This document shows, one piece after another, positions 19,384-27,807 of a stretch of 64,000 nucleotides of DNA (position 1 is the first letter of the stretch; the number at the start of each line of letters is the position of its first letter). This stretch comes from Malonomonas sp945787335 (GTDB lineage: Bacteria; Desulfobacterota; Desulfuromonadia; Desulfuromonadales; Geopsychrobacteraceae), in NCBI GenBank assembly GCA_947259535.1, contig CAMYME010000015.1, positions 1 through 64,000 on the forward strand, written 5' to 3'. The notes beneath the pieces were generated by a model. It was not told the DNA's origin. It was given only the letters and a program-made list of their open reading frames with translations, and ran no database searches. Position numbers and translations under genes: made by a program.

Positions 19384-19681
19384 GCAATTAGAAGAAGCTA
19401 ACCATGCATAATTTCTGACGTTATTACTTTGCTTTTCTGTTAAGGCGGGGAATCCATGAATGCATATTTTGGCATTTTTACATGTGCAAAATTGTGCCCA
19501 CTTCAAATCAAACGTCGTTTGATTTTCTAATGATCGGAGAAGCCGAGCTTTTTTCAATATCCATATCGGCTGAACCGGTTTTCCGCTCGCTGTATAGAGT
19601 CGTTTGGTTGACGAATGAAACGGCCAAATCGAATGCTCGGCAGACGTTCCAGTTCGCCCCGCCAGGTGACAAAATCTGACC

Positions 19682-19701
19682 GGACCAGTTCACACTGGTC
19701 C
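19682..19701 (-). terminator. hairpin after hslO
   Basis: Perfect 8-bp arms GGACCAGT and ACTGGTCC with a 4-base loop lie six bases beyond the hslO stop. Only a weak T-tract (ATTTTG) follows on the minus strand, so termination strength is uncertain. Confidence 0.5.
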
Positions 19702-19707
19702 TTTCGA

Positions 19708-20574
19708 TCAGCCGTGCAATGCCTGCAGCTGCTCGTGTGAGAAACGATAAACCTCACGGCAGTATTCGCAGGTCACCTCAACCTGCGGCTGCTCCTCGAT
19801 CAACCGCTGCAGCTCAGCCGGCCCCAGCCCAACCAGCACCTGCTCAATCTGCTTCTCACTGCAGGGGCAGCTGAACAGAAGTGGCACTTCGGCCTGAACC
19901 CGGAACTCCACCCCGTCGAACAGGCGGCCGAGAATCTGTGCCGGGCTCATCCCCTGGCGCAGCATGCCGGTGACCGGCGGCAACGCCTTCAGCCGGGAGG
20001 TCATCTTTTCAATCTGCGCGTCATCCCCCGGGGGGAGAGCCTGAATCAGAAACCCGCCGGCGGCGGCCAGCTCTCCGTCACTGTCGAGCTCGACCCCAAG
20101 GCCGACGCTCGACGGCACCTGTTCGGAGCTGGTCAGGTACCAGGCCAGATCCTCGGCAACTTCGCTGGTCTGCAGCTGCACCATGCTCTGATACGGCTCT
20201 TTCAGCCCCAGGTCCTTCCAGACGTGCAGAAAGCCGGCCCTGCCGATCGCCCCGGCGACATCAAAGCGCCCGTCTTTCGGTGGCAGACCGGCCACCGGAT
20301 TGCGGATCGAGCCGCGCAGCTGACCGCCGGCATCGGTCTCGACACTCAAGCGCCCGAGCGGCCCGTTGCCTTCGATCACCAGCGCCAGCCGCTGCCGCCC
20401 TTTCAGCAGACAGCCAAGCAGCGCAGCACCGGACAGCAACCGACCGAGTGCGACCGAGGCGGTCAGGTCGGTCTGTTGCTTGTGGCAGATTTCCCGCACC
20501 AGTTGCGTCGTATCGGCGGCAACGCCGCGCAGCAACCCGTCCTGACTGACAACTCTGACCAGATGATCCCGCAT
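19708..20574 (-). CDS. hslO: 33 kDa chaperonin Hsp33
   Basis: Redox-regulated holdase chaperone of the cytoplasm, activated by oxidation of its zinc-bound cysteines. The C-terminal zinc site is CPCSEKQ with CEYC about 35 residues later; the N-terminal region DHLVRVVSQDGLLRGVAADTT and GRLLSGAALLG are typical. The ATG at 20574 (MRDHLVR) follows TAAGGAAATC; longer readings run into the upstream gene. It starts seven bases after an AhpD-like putative selenoprotein, so the two redox genes are probably co-transcribed. Confidence 0.95.
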   Translation of the reverse strand: MRDHLVRVVSQDGLLRGVAADTTQLVREICHKQQTDLTASVALGRLLSGAALLGCLLKGRQRLALVIEGNGPLGRLSVETDAGGQLRGSIRNPVAGLPPKDGRFDVAGAIGRAGFLHVWKDLGLKEPYQSMVQLQTSEVAEDLAWYLTSSEQVPSSVGLGVELDSDGELAAAGGFLIQALPPGDDAQIEKMTSRLKALPPVTGMLRQGMSPAQILGRLFDGVEFRVQAEVPLLFSCPCSEKQIEQVLVGLGPAELQRLIEEQPQVEVTCEYCREVYRFSHEQLQALHG

Positions 20575-20581
20575 GATTTCC

Positions 20582-20875
20582 TTACGACTCCTGTTTCGGC
20601 GGCTGTTTCGCAAGCCGCTGTTCAACCTCGCGCAACTGGGAATTGACCCTCCCGGCGCTCACCGCCATACAGATCCCCTGGATGGCGCCAATCTCTTCCT
20701 TGCTGATTCCGGCCTCCCTGGCGACGCCAAGGTAGTGCTCCAGTCAGGGGGCGCAGCCGCTGGTCAGCGACGCCGCCAGCCCGATCAGGATGGTGGTTTT
20801 GCGGTCGAGCACCGACTCGTCCCGCACCGCATCGTAGAAATCCCGAAACGCCTTGCCGTTTTTTGCCGAGAGCAT
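20582..20875 (-). CDS. AhpD-like (carboxymuconolactone decarboxylase fold) putative selenoprotein, CxxU
   Basis: The frame runs from ATG 20875 (behind GGAGGTGCAG) to TAA at 20582 with one internal TGA at codon 44. Reading TGA as Sec gives a 97-residue AhpD-like protein. SGCAPU matches the SGCxxC redox centre of that family, and both sides are in the same frame: LDRKTTILIGLAASLTSGC before and LEHYLGVAREAGISKEEIG after. AhpD-like proteins are peroxide-linked thiol oxidoreductases, and CxxU members are known in deltaproteobacteria. A good SECIS-like hairpin follows the TGA. The gene sits between an ABC exporter and hslO. Conventional gene callers would miss or truncate it. The selB/selC machinery is not in the window and must be elsewhere. 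Confidence 0.85.
20716..20746 (-). promoter_or_regulatory. putative bacterial SECIS element after the in-frame UGA
   Basis: After UGA (20744-20746) come 18 bases, then a GUC loop. The last seven of those 18 (CCUUGGC) pair with GCCAGGG (one G-U pair). Recalled from memory, E. coli fdhF has the same 18-base distance from UGA to its GGUCU loop. The loop is tight at three bases. Confidence 0.65.
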
Positions 20876-20893
20876 CTGCACCTCCGTCAATGT

Positions 20894-21682
20894 TCAGGTT
20901 CGCAGTCGATAGCCTTTACCGATCAGCCAGGCGGCCCAGCCGAACAGGCCCAGCGCCATGGCGCCGCTGACCCCGAAGGCCATCAGGTAACTGGTGTCCC
21001 CGACCCCGAGGATCGCGTGCCGGAAGCCGTCGATCAGGTAGAAGAGCGGATTCAGGTAGGAGAGCCGCTCCCAGGTCTCCGGCAGAATCGAGATCGGGTA
21101 GAAGACCCCGCCGAGATAGATCAGCGGCAGGATCAGGAAATTGCTGTACATCGACAGGGTGTCGAAATTATGCGCGAAGATCGCCGCGATCAGACCGAAC
21201 TGGGCGAACAAAAAGCTCGCCAGCAGCGCCATCAGGATCGCCAGCAGCGGCGCCTCCCAGGGCATGCTGGCGAACAGCGTCGAGATCCCGCAGACCACCG
21301 TGCCGACCAGGGTGCCGCGCAGCATCGCCGCCAGGGTGTAAGCCATGATAAACTGCGGCGGGCTGACCGGGGTGACCAGCAGGTCAACAATACCGCCCAG
21401 GTAGCGCGACATGAACAGCGACGACGAGCAGTTGGCGAAGGAGTTGTTGATCACGCCCATCAGGATCAGTCCGGGGATGACGAACTGGGCGTAGCTGAAC
21501 CCTTCGAGCACGCTCAGGCGTTCGCCGAGGGTGGCGCCGAAGACGAACAGGTAGAGCGAGGCGGTGATGATCGGCGTCAGCAGGGTCTGCGAGGACACCC
21601 GCCAGAAACGCAGGATCTCCTTGCGCAGCAGGGTGACAAACGGTAGCCAGGGATGGTACTGGCGCTGCGACTCACCGGCCAT
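20894..21682 (-). CDS. ABC-2 type transporter permease (YadH-like)
   Basis: Six-helix ABC-2 membrane subunit of 262 residues, forming an exporter with the ATPase encoded just upstream; the genes overlap by 11 bases. Family features are the N-terminal LLRKEILRFWRVSSQTLLTP segment and the C-terminal LPLIYLGGVFYPISILPETW motif followed by YLNPLFYLIDGFRHAILG. The substrate cannot be told from sequence. Confidence 0.92.
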   Translation of the reverse strand: MAGESQRQYHPWLPFVTLLRKEILRFWRVSSQTLLTPIITASLYLFVFGATLGERLSVLEGFSYAQFVIPGLILMGVINNSFANCSSSLFMSRYLGGIVDLLVTPVSPPQFIMAYTLAAMLRGTLVGTVVCGISTLFASMPWEAPLLAILMALLASFLFAQFGLIAAIFAHNFDTLSMYSNFLILPLIYLGGVFYPISILPETWERLSYLNPLFYLIDGFRHAILGVGDTSYLMAFGVSGAMALGLFGWAAWLIGKGYRLRT

Positions 21683-22601
21683 GGTTATTCCCCTTCATCC
21701 CGGTCAGCTGGATGAACACCTCCTCCAGGCCGCTCTGGTCGGTTTCGATATCACGAATCTTCAACCCCAGCTCGCAAACCCGGTTCAGCAGCACCCCGGC
21801 GCTCTCGCCGGCCGGCAGGTTCAACTCGAGCTCGCGGCCGTCCTCTTTAAGCTTCGGCCGGTACCCCTCCAGCCCGACCGGCATCTCTTTGAGCGGCACC
21901 TCCAGCCAGAAGCGCAGCTGCCGGTTCGACAGACGCCGCACCAGCTCGTGCGTCTCTTCCATGGCGATCAGCTCGCCGTGATTCATAATGGCGATCCGGT
22001 CGCACATCTCTTCCGCCTCTTCCAGGTAGTGGGTGGTCAGCAGAATGGTCGTCCCTTCGCGGTTAATTTCGCGGACGAACTCCCAGAGGCCGTGGCGCAG
22101 CTCGACGTCGACCCCGGCGGTCGGCTCGTCGAGGATCAGCAGCCGCGGCCGGTGGATCAGTGCCTTGGCAATCATAAAGCGCCGCTTCAGACCGCCGGAG
22201 AGCTTCAGCATCACCTTGCCCAGGTGCGGCCGCAGGCCGAGCCGGTCGATCAGCAGGTTGCGCCAGGCTGGATCATCCTTGACCCCGTAGTAGCCGGCAT
22301 GCAGCTTGAGCGCCTGGTCGATGGTGAAAAAGTTGTCGATGACGATCTCCTGGTGGACCACCCCGAGCATCTGCCGGGTCATGCGGTAATCACGCTGCAC
22401 ATCATAGCCGAAGGCCCGGATCTGCCCCGCGTCGATGCGCGCCACCCCGGCGATCATGTTGATGGTGGTACTCTTGCCGGCCCCGTTGGGCCCGAGCAGG
22501 CCGAAGATCTCCCCCCGCTCGATGGCGAAGCTGACCTCCTTGACCGCAGCCACCCCGCCAAAGGCCTTCTGCAGGTTTTCTATCGTCAATGCGGATTCCA
22601 T
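21672..22601 (-). CDS. ABC transporter ATP-binding protein (YadG-like)
   Basis: Cytoplasmic ATPase of the exporter. Walker A GLLGPNGAGKSTT, ABC signature LSGGLKRR, Walker B LLILDEPTAGVD and H-loop LLTTHYLEEAEEMCDR are all present; about 309 residues. I start at ATG 22601 (MESALTIENL) because sequence before it is unconserved. It has no ribosome site, and a promoter ends only six bases upstream, which suggests a leaderless message. Confidence 0.93.
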   Translation of the reverse strand: MESALTIENLQKAFGGVAAVKEVSFAIERGEIFGLLGPNGAGKSTTINMIAGVARIDAGQIRAFGYDVQRDYRMTRQMLGVVHQEIVIDNFFTIDQALKLHAGYYGVKDDPAWRNLLIDRLGLRPHLGKVMLKLSGGLKRRFMIAKALIHRPRLLILDEPTAGVDVELRHGLWEFVREINREGTTILLTTHYLEEAEEMCDRIAIMNHGELIAMEETHELVRRLSNRQLRFWLEVPLKEMPVGLEGYRPKLKEDGRELELNLPAGESAGVLLNRVCELGLKIRDIETDQSGLEEVFIQLTGMKGNNHGR

Positions 22602-22607
22602 GCGGGG

Positions 22608-22636
22608 ACTATACATCCGCCGCAGGCCACTGGCAA
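22608..22636 (-). promoter_or_regulatory. sigma-70 promoter of the ABC exporter-AhpD-hslO operon
   Basis: TTGCCA (22631-22636), 17-base spacer, TATAGT (22608-22613) on the minus strand. The expected start falls at or within a base or two of the A of the ATG at 22601, so the transcript would be leaderless. Confidence 0.6.
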
Positions 22637-22674
22637 GCCACCATTCAGGCCAGCCGGAACCGCTGCTACGGCCA

Positions 22675-22704
22675 TTGTTCCCTGTCAGCAACAGACGTTA
22701 TAAT
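22675..22704 (+). promoter_or_regulatory. sigma-70 promoter for the 22736 operon
   Basis: TTGTTC (22675-22680), 18-base spacer and a perfect TATAAT (22699-22704). Transcription would start near 22711, about 25 bases before the first ATG. It is divergent from the ABC-operon promoter. Confidence 0.6.
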
Positions 22705-22735
22705 GAAAGAAAAACCTCTTCAGCAAGGAGGCGTT

Positions 22736-22954
22736 ATGAACAGAGATCGTTTTACGTATCTGTGTAACGAGACCGAGGCTGGGCGCGATGCCTTCGTCCT
22801 TCACCCGGCGACCCTTGAAGAAGGCATGGTCAGCGGCTGCGATCTGTCAGGCGAGCAGCTGATGGTAAGGACCCCCAGGGGGCAACTGCGCCAGTGGAAC
22901 TTCCAGGAATGTGAAGAGCTCAGCCGGATGAGACAGGAGTGGCCGCGGCACTAG
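22736..22954 (+). CDS. small hypothetical protein (72 aa)
   Basis: ATG preceded by AAGGAGGCGTT, a strong ribosome site, and by a good promoter. The product is soluble and charged (MNRDRFTYLCNETEAGRD at the start), without signal, helix or metal motif apart from three scattered cysteines. I do not recognise the family. It is first in a tight plus-strand run reaching bioA. Confidence 0.75.
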   Translation: MNRDRFTYLCNETEAGRDAFVLHPATLEEGMVSGCDLSGEQLMVRTPRGQLRQWNFQECEELSRMRQEWPRH

Positions 22955-22970
22955 TCCGCCAGGGAGAGCG

Positions 22971-23300
22971 ATGATGAAAGACGCCATGCGCCAACTGCTC
23001 GGCAAACATATTCTGGCCTGCCTGAGCGAGATCGACAACAACGGCCGGGTGCTGCGCCGCCAGGAGTTCCACGGCCCGCTGATCGAATACCGGGGCAAGC
23101 CGGCGTTGCGGCATGCCGGCAGCAAGCGCCCCTTCGTTCTGCCCGATGAACTGGGATACTACCGGAAGGCCGATCTGGATCGTGACTACACTCTGGAAGA
23201 GAGCGGAGAAACGATCAGCGCGGTTGACTACACCCTGACCTTTGTCAAGGTTCCGCCCGAGTTCGCCAACCAGCCAGACGACGCCCGCGCCACGGCTTGA
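22971..23300 (+). CDS. hypothetical protein (109 aa)
   Basis: Begins at tandem ATG codons behind GAGAG, 16 bases after the previous stop. Soluble, charged, apparently single-domain (FHGPLIEYRGKPALRHAG, PDELGYYRKADLDRDYTLEE). It has no family I recognise and no membrane or signal segment. Placement and codon use like its neighbours argue that it is real. Confidence 0.7.
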   Translation: MMKDAMRQLLGKHILACLSEIDNNGRVLRRQEFHGPLIEYRGKPALRHAGSKRPFVLPDELGYYRKADLDRDYTLEESGETISAVDYTLTFVKVPPEFANQPDDARATA

Positions 23301-23372
23301 CAAACCTGCGGGCAAGCCGGATGATGAGCCCTTGTCAGGCCCGCGACCGATCCGCACTCTTCCGAGGAGCCG

Positions 23373-23786
23373 ATGCACAGCGACTTCCTGTTCGTCTACG
23401 GCACCCTGCGGCGGGGCTCGAAACACCCGATGCAGCAGCTGCTGACCCGCCACTCGCGCTACTGCGGCCAAGCCCTCTTCCAGGGCCGGCTGTACGACAT
23501 CGGCGGCTATCCCGGCGTGATTGCCGCGCCGGAGGCCCAAGACCTGGTTCACGGCGATCTGCTGCAGCTGACCAGCCCGGAGCTGCTCGAACAGCTGGAT
23601 CGCTACGAGGAGGCGGGGCAGGACTTCCCGGCACCACAGGAATATGTCCGGCAGCAAACTCTGGTCTTGCTGGCAGCGGGCGGTCAGCGCAGCTGCTGGA
23701 TCTATCTGTACAATCGGCCCGTCGCCCGGCTGCGCCTGATCGTATCAGGCGACTATCTGCAGTACCTTGCGGGCCGCGCAAGCTGA
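23373..23786 (+). CDS. gamma-glutamylcyclotransferase-like (AIG2/GGCT fold) protein
   Basis: The 137-residue protein has the family's phosphate-binding N-terminus FVYGTLRRGSKHPMQ, the YDIGGYPGVIA segment, and LDRYEEAG that carries the catalytic-type glutamate. Such proteins cyclise gamma-glutamyl amines or peptides; bacterial YtfP-like members often have unknown substrates. It lies 72 bases after the preceding gene in the same direction. Confidence 0.85.
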   Translation: MHSDFLFVYGTLRRGSKHPMQQLLTRHSRYCGQALFQGRLYDIGGYPGVIAAPEAQDLVHGDLLQLTSPELLEQLDRYEEAGQDFPAPQEYVRQQTLVLLAAGGQRSCWIYLYNRPVARLRLIVSGDYLQYLAGRAS

Positions 23787-23826
23787 TTGGGCGCGCAGCG
23801 TCATCAATATGGAGGGATAACCGCTT

Positions 23827-24357
23827 ATGCACAAACGACTGCTTCTCTTGCTCCTGATTCCGCTGTTATTCGGCCCGTTGGCGGTGCGAGCGGAAACCGA
23901 TCAGGCCAGCGCCGAAATGATCGCGCTCGAGATCCGCAACCTGTCGACCTCGGTCGATCGGCTGACGCGGCTGCTCTATGACCAGGGACTCCAGAAAGAG
24001 CAGGATGACATCCTGCGCAAGCTCGATATCGCCGTCGCCTACCTGAATTTCCGCTCACGGCGCATCGAGGTGCTGGAGCGCGACCTGCAGGGCTCTCGAA
24101 GCACCAGATCCCGCCTGGAAGACGTGATCCGCCAGTGGGAGCAACGCCTGGAAAGGATCGAACAGGCCGCCGACAGCAGCACCCCGCCGGAGCAGGTCGA
24201 TCTCAACCGCGATGAAGCGGCTCAGCAGCTGAAGATGCTGCGCCAGCGGCTCAGCCGGCTCGACGGTGAGATCGTCGGCTACGAAAACCGCGTCATCGAG
24301 CTGCAGAACGACCTCGACAGCGTCGAAAGCTTCGTCGAGCGGAACCTGAAGCTTTAG
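23827..24357 (+). CDS. periplasmic coiled-coil protein with signal peptide
   Basis: Residues 1-22 are a clear Sec signal (MHKRLLLLLLIPLLFGPLAVRA, cut after ARA-type AVRA). The rest (to 176) is strongly helical with heptad-like Leu/Ile spacing and alternating charges, for example LRQRLSRLDGEIVGYENRV. It is probably a periplasmic scaffold or adaptor; no enzyme motif is seen and no family is recognised. The ATG is behind AGGGATAACC. Confidence 0.75.
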   Translation: MHKRLLLLLLIPLLFGPLAVRAETDQASAEMIALEIRNLSTSVDRLTRLLYDQGLQKEQDDILRKLDIAVAYLNFRSRRIEVLERDLQGSRSTRSRLEDVIRQWEQRLERIEQAADSSTPPEQVDLNRDEAAQQLKMLRQRLSRLDGEIVGYENRVIELQNDLDSVESFVERNLKL

Positions 24358-24365
24358 CGGCAGCT

Positions 24366-25001
24366 ATGCCCTCGGTTCGCGCTTACCTGATGGCCCGGTT
24401 TTATGATGCCAGCATGCGAAAAACCGAGCAGCTCTGCCTGTCAGACTGGCGGGCCGAGCTGTTGGCCCAGGCGCGGGGCGAGGTGCTGGAGGTCGGCGGC
24501 GGCACCGGCATCAACCTGCCCTACTACCCCGCCAACCTGAACCGCGTGATTCTCAGCGAGCCGGATCGCCACATGCGTCAACAGCTGGCCGCCAAACTGC
24601 CGCAGGCTGCCGGCAGGTCATTCCAGCTGACCGAATGGAGCGCAGAGGCCATCCCCCTGCCGGACGCATCGCTCGACACCATCGTCTGCACGCTGGTTCT
24701 CTGCTCGGTGCCTGAGCAGGCGCGCAGCCTGGCCGAACTGTACCGGGTCTTACGCCCCGGCGGCCAGCTGCTGTACCTCGAGCATGTCATCGCCGAGGAT
24801 CCGGCGCTGCAGCGCTGGCAGCGGCTGGTGACGCCCATCTGGAAAAGCTGCTGCGGCAATTGTCATTTAACCCGCGACACCGGCCGCGCCCTTGAAGAGG
24901 CGGGCTTCCGGCACGAACGCCAGACCGAAGCGCAGATGCTCGGCGCCCCGGCCATCGCCCGGCGCACGATCCGCGGCTGCGCGAGAAAACCGAACGGATA
25001 A
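24366..25001 (+). CDS. class I SAM-dependent methyltransferase
   Basis: 211 residues with the Methyltransf_11 layout: SAM motif I EVLEVGGGTGINLPYY (about 40-55), motif II acidic LSEPD, and TIVCTLVLCSVP followed by LRPGGQLLYLEHV. It resembles UbiE/phospholipid methyltransferase-like proteins of unknown substrate. It lies eight bases after the coiled-coil gene, with a weak ribosome site. Confidence 0.88.
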   Translation: MPSVRAYLMARFYDASMRKTEQLCLSDWRAELLAQARGEVLEVGGGTGINLPYYPANLNRVILSEPDRHMRQQLAAKLPQAAGRSFQLTEWSAEAIPLPDASLDTIVCTLVLCSVPEQARSLAELYRVLRPGGQLLYLEHVIAEDPALQRWQRLVTPIWKSCCGNCHLTRDTGRALEEAGFRHERQTEAQMLGAPAIARRTIRGCARKPNG

Positions 25002-25004
25002 GCG

Positions 25005-25409
25005 ATGGACCTGACCACCCCCGCCCTGCTGTTTCCGGCCATCTCGCTGCTGCTGCTGGCCTACACCAACCGCTTCCTGGTGCTCGCCCAGCTGATCCGC
25101 CAGCTGCACGGCCAGCCCGAGGCGATCTGCCAGGATGTCATCCTCCGGCAGATCGCCAACCTGCGCCTGCGCATCGTTCTGACCAAGGCGATGCAGGGGC
25201 TGGGCGTGCTCAGCTTCATTTTCTGCTCGCTGGCGATGTTGTTTCTGTTCATCAACCTGGCGCTGCCGGCCAAGCTCAGCTTCGGCCTCAGCCTGCTGCT
25301 GCTGGTCCTGTCGCTGCTGGTCTCCCTGTACGAGATCCTCATCAGCACCAAGGCGATCGAGATCGAGCTGGAAGACCTGGAAAACCGCTCCGGGCCTGAG
25401 CAAAGCTAA
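25005..25409 (+). CDS. DUF2721 family membrane protein
   Basis: 134 residues with an N-terminal helix (LLFPAISLLLLAYTNRFLVL) and two more near residues 65-110, the arrangement of DUF2721. The cytoplasmic loop LRQIANLRLRIVLTKAMQGL is characteristic. Function unknown. It begins four bases after the methyltransferase stop. Confidence 0.8.
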   Translation: MDLTTPALLFPAISLLLLAYTNRFLVLAQLIRQLHGQPEAICQDVILRQIANLRLRIVLTKAMQGLGVLSFIFCSLAMLFLFINLALPAKLSFGLSLLLLVLSLLVSLYEILISTKAIEIELEDLENRSGPEQS

Positions 25410-25424
25410 TGCGGAGACGATAAG

Positions 25425-25754
25425 ATGAAGCTCTCTGCGCTCTGGCAGCGCATCCTGGCGCGTGGCCGCCGGCAGTCTTCCGGAGAAACCCTGGCCGCCG
25501 GGGTCATGCTGCAGGATGATGTCACTTTCGACGGCATCCCCCCCTGCCCCAGGTGCAAAGCGACCGATGTCGCCCGGATCATCTACGGCAAGCCGCCCCT
25601 GACCCGGCAGATTCTGGAAGGGCTCGAATCAGGACGGCTCGTCTCCGGCGGCTGCCTGGTGCACCAGGGCGCGCCCGCGTGGCGCTGCAATCGCTGCAAC
25701 CGGGATTTCGGCCAGCTGAACCTTACCGCGACAAAAGACGGAGCAGATAAATGA
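25425..25754 (+). CDS. hypothetical zinc-ribbon-like protein
   Basis: 109 residues with CPRC near position 42 and CNRC near position 88 forming a potential zinc ribbon. The spacing of about 46 residues includes a positively charged loop. It overlaps the next ORF by four bases (ATGA), so translation is likely coupled. The family is not recognised. Confidence 0.7.
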   Translation: MKLSALWQRILARGRRQSSGETLAAGVMLQDDVTFDGIPPCPRCKATDVARIIYGKPPLTRQILEGLESGRLVSGGCLVHQGAPAWRCNRCNRDFGQLNLTATKDGADK

Positions 25755-26512
25755 TCCCCTGGGAAAAGCTCGGCTCAGCTCAAATCCCCCACGGCGGCGG
25801 AGAATTGCGTCTGTCGCGCCGCGGCGAGGAATATTCAATCCGCGTCGCTGAGGCAGAACTGATGAACAGCCGCGCCCATGGCTCGGAGGAGGCCCTGGCG
25901 GAGCTCAGCTGTGCCAGAATCGCGGGCCGCAACGCGCCGCAGATGCTGATCGGCGGGCTGGGGATGGGCTTCACCACCGCGGCCGCGCTGCGCCAGCTGC
26001 CGGCCGCTGCCGAACTGGTCGTCGCTGAGCTGGTGCCGGGCCTGGTCGACTGGAACCGCAGCCTGCTCGGCCACCTGGCCGGGCACCCCCTGCAGGACCC
26101 GCGGGTGCAGGTCCGGATCGGCGACGTTGGCAAGCTGCTGCGCCGCTCAAGCAACCGCTTCGATGCCATCCTGCTCGATGTCGACAACGGCCCTGAAGGG
26201 CTGACCCGGCCGGACAACGACTGGCTCTACGGCCAGGCCGGGCTGCGCAGTGCCCGCAACGCACTGCGCCCGGGCGGGGTCCTGGCGGTCTGGTCGGTGG
26301 CGCCCGACCCGCAGTTTACCAGGCGGCTGCAGCAGTGCGGGTTCCGGGTCGAAGAGGTCCGGCCCCGCGCACGGCGCGGCAAAGGTGCCCGGCATTGCAT
26401 CTGGCTGGCGGAGAAAAGAACCCGGGAGCCACGAAGCGAAAATCGACCAGAACCTCCGCAGGAGCGGGGCATGCCTCGCCCGCGGGTGACCGCAGCAAAG
26501 GATCCAACATGA
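25751..26512 (+). CDS. spermidine synthase-like methyltransferase-fold protein
   Basis: Rossmann-fold protein with a spermidine-synthase-like core: MLIGGLGMGFTTAAAL (nucleotide loop), VVAELVPGLVDWNR (acidic ribose-binding residue) and FDAILLDVDNGPEGLT. The polyamine aminopropyltransferase Asp is present, but the N-terminal beta-domain of true SpeE is short, so the substrate is uncertain. The C-terminal 40 residues are proline- and arginine-rich and look unstructured. It overlaps bioA by four bases. Confidence 0.82.
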   Translation: MIPWEKLGSAQIPHGGGELRLSRRGEEYSIRVAEAELMNSRAHGSEEALAELSCARIAGRNAPQMLIGGLGMGFTTAAALRQLPAAAELVVAELVPGLVDWNRSLLGHLAGHPLQDPRVQVRIGDVGKLLRRSSNRFDAILLDVDNGPEGLTRPDNDWLYGQAGLRSARNALRPGGVLAVWSVAPDPQFTRRLQQCGFRVEEVRPRARRGKGARHCIWLAEKRTREPRSENRPEPPQERGMPRPRVTAAKDPT

Positions 26513-27807
26513 CCGATCTTGACCGCGACTGGAAAGAACTGGAACGCGCCCAGCTCTGGCACCCCTACGCCGCGATGACCGGCGCCCCGCAGGCCTTCCC
26601 GGTGGTTTCCGCCAGCGGCGTGCGGCTGAAACTGGAGGACGGCCGCGAGCTGATCGACGGCATGTCCTCCTGGTGGTCGGCGATCCACGGCTACAACCAC
26701 CCGCGCCTGAACCAGGCAGCCAGGCAGCAGCTGGAGATGATGTCCCACGTTATGTTCGGCGGGCTGACCCACCCTTCCGCCGCCAAACTCGGCCGGTTGC
26801 TGGTCGAGCTGACGCCGCAGCCGCTGCAGCATGTCTTTCTCTGCGACTCGGGATCGGTTTCGGTCGAGGTGGCGATCAAGATGGCGATCCAGTACTGGTA
26901 TGTGCTCGGCAAGCCGCAGAAGTCACGCCTGCTGACGATCCGCAACGGCTACCACGGCGACACCTTCGGCGCCATGGCGGTCTGCGATCCGGTCACCGGC
27001 ATGCACCACATCTTCAGCCACCTGCTGCCGCAACACCTGTTCGCCGATGCCCCGACCTGCCGCAGCGACGCCGACTGGCGCGAGGAGGATATCGCCAGCC
27101 TGCAGCAGCTGGTCGAGCAGCACCACGGCGAGCTGGCCGCGGTCATCCTCGAGCCGATCGTGCAGGGGGCCGGCGGCATGCGCTTCTACGCTCCGGAGTA
27201 CCTGCGCCGGGTGCGCGCGCTCTGCGACCAGTACGACCTGCTGCTGATCGCCGACGAGATCGCCACCGGCTTCGGCCGCACCGGCAGACTGTTCGCCTGC
27301 GAGCACGCCGGTATCGCCCCCGATATCCTCTGCCTCGGCAAGGCGCTGACCGGCGGCTACCTGACCCTGGCCGCGACCCTGGCGACAACCCCGGTCGCCG
27401 AAACCCTCTCCAGCGGCGAGCCCGGGGTGTTCATGCACGGCCCGACCTTCATGGGCAACCCGCTGGCCTGCGCGGTCGCGGTCGAGAGCATCAAGCTGCT
27501 GCTGGAGAGCCCCTGGCAGCAGCGGGTGCAGAACATCGCCGCCGGACTCGAAACCGGACTCGCCCTCTGCCGGGAGCTTCCCGGAGTGGCCGATGTGCGG
27601 GTCCTGGGAGCGATCGGGGTGGTCGAACTGAAGGAGCCGGTCGCCATGCAAACCATCCAGCCGGCGTTTGTTGCAAAAGGGGTCTGGGTGCGCCCCTTCG
27701 GCAGGCTGGTCTACCTGATGCCGCCGTTTATCATGGAGCAGGAGGATCTGGCGTTTTTGACCGCTGCGGTCTGCGCTGTGGTTACAGAGACGACTGGCGC
27801 GGCCTGA
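26509..27807 (+). CDS. bioA: adenosylmethionine-8-amino-7-oxononanoate aminotransferase
   Basis: PLP enzyme that makes 7,8-diaminopelargonate in biotin synthesis using SAM as amino donor. Class III aminotransferase landmarks: LWHPYAAM, DGMSSWWSAIHGYNHP, GDTFGAMAVCD, LLIADEIATGFGRTGRLFAC, the PLP lysine in LCLGKALTGGYL, and HGPTFMGNPLACAVA. The start is the ATG at 26509 in ATGA overlap with the preceding stop. 432 residues. No other bio gene is nearby. Confidence 0.95.
   Translation: MTDLDRDWKELERAQLWHPYAAMTGAPQAFPVVSASGVRLKLEDGRELIDGMSSWWSAIHGYNHPRLNQAARQQLEMMSHVMFGGLTHPSAAKLGRLLVELTPQPLQHVFLCDSGSVSVEVAIKMAIQYWYVLGKPQKSRLLTIRNGYHGDTFGAMAVCDPVTGMHHIFSHLLPQHLFADAPTCRSDADWREEDIASLQQLVEQHHGELAAVILEPIVQGAGGMRFYAPEYLRRVRALCDQYDLLLIADEIATGFGRTGRLFACEHAGIAPDILCLGKALTGGYLTLAATLATTPVAETLSSGEPGVFMHGPTFMGNPLACAVAVESIKLLLESPWQQRVQNIAAGLETGLALCRELPGVADVRVLGAIGVVELKEPVAMQTIQPAFVAKGVWVRPFGRLVYLMPPFIMEQEDLAFLTAAVCAVVTETTGAA

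Larger units (their letters stand above)
19254..19707. other. intergenic region between hslO and nuoA
   Basis: 454 bases without a supportable gene, visibly AT-richer than the flanks around 19330-19560. It holds the nuo promoter and palindrome on one side and the hslO 3' hairpin on the other. Short ORFs here lack ribosome sites and recognisable products. Confidence 0.7.

Noticed and set aside
20573..21646. Plus-strand ORF across hslO, AhpD and the permease genes
   Set aside because: Antisense to three genes with good motifs, and it has no start signals.
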